Assembly: GCF_030053595.1 (NCBI RefSeq)
Contig: NZ_JASGBQ010000020.1
Span: 1 to 55,348, forward strand
Origin: Fusibacillus kribbianus
Lineage (GTDB): Bacteria > Bacillota > Clostridia > Lachnospirales > Lachnospiraceae
Direction: 5' to 3'
Length of the DNA stretch: 55,348 bases
The position numbers and the translations under genes were made by a program. This document shows positions 55,229-55,348 of the stretch, piece after piece. Under the pieces are notes generated by a model that was given only the letters and a program-made list of their open reading frames with translations, was not told where the DNA came from and ran no database searches. Position 1 is the first letter of the stretch, and the number at the start of each line of letters is the position of its first letter.

Positions 55229-55348
55229 TGTCACAGTAAAAATAAACCCCCTGCTATGCAGGGGGAGGGCAGTTCTTTAGATTAAAGTACTCCTATGCTA
55301 GAATAAAAGTAGGTCTGCAAACCACAAATATAAAAGCATAGGAGGTCC
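55229..55348 (+). other. Possible left end of an insertion sequence
   Basis: A hairpin CCCCCTGC-TAT-GCAGGGGG (55247-55265) is followed by a TAGAAT -10-like box near 55300 and by the inverted pair CTCCTATGCT / AGCATAGGAG. The window ends in AGGAGG, a ribosome binding site for a gene starting beyond it. An insertion sequence is a guess. Confidence 0.35.

Overview
The window looks like the chromosome of a spore-forming Gram-positive anaerobe of the Clostridia, most likely a Lachnospiraceae member. The basis is strong AGGAGG-type ribosome binding sites, a cotJA-cotJB-cotJC spore coat operon, a clostridial fused hemC-cobA-hemD gene and FtsEX with a PcsB-like M23 partner. The first 12.7 kb is a stack of mobile elements next to the 3' end of guaA. 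The rest is mostly housekeeping sequence with one further inserted element and several decayed loci.

Left region (1-12.7 kb). The outer island has a tyrosine integrase (truncated), an excisionase and an XRE repressor beside guaA. The integrase gene is broken by an element with a large serine recombinase (8547-10370). In that element's XRE gene sits a second, Tn4451-like mobilizable transposon with a TnpX-type serine recombinase, TnpW, a MobV relaxase and a recognisable MobV oriT (181-211). The transposon carries the most unusual object in the window: a type II-like cas1-cas2 pair with no effector gene, next to an array of three identical 36-bp repeats at 347-382, 2067-2102 and 2608-2643. The two inter-repeat segments are gene-sized. 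One is 1684 bp and holds a complete aminoglycoside-resistance pair, aph(2'')-Ib and aac(6')-Im. The other is 505 bp and is an internal fragment of a phage major capsid gene. Both point the same way as the leader and end before a strong terminator, so the layout resembles an integron built from CRISPR parts. I regard this as the candidate undescribed system.

Middle region (12.7-34 kb, nearly all minus strand). guaA, a zinc-ribbon protein, a histidine phosphatase, uvrA, uvrB, a CtpA protease, an M23 murein hydrolase, ftsX, ftsE, a CdaR-type regulator, an ABC ATPase homologue that has lost its catalytic motifs, and a tetrapyrrole operon (hemA, precorrin-2 dehydrogenase, fused hemC-cobA-hemD, hemB, hemL). 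Two REP-like units lie in frame in the linker of the fused hem gene.

Right region (34-55.3 kb). The cotJ operon has cotJC split by a skin-like element of about 3.8 kb, with its own SpoIVCA-type recombinase and three cargo genes. The two cotJC halves rejoin in frame on paper at a GG. Then come a Cu/Zn SOD-like gene, DUF2804 and SH3 proteins, a higher-order tandem repeat, IS91-type debris, an NCS2 purine permease, and a decayed two-component locus whose kinase is fused to an EcfT remnant. After these are a RACo/ASKHA protein, a TrpXYZ-type ABC transporter, tRNA-Ala and tRNA-Trp, an MBL hydrolase, a HAD phosphatase, aroC, an SGNH hydrolase and the possible start of an insertion sequence.
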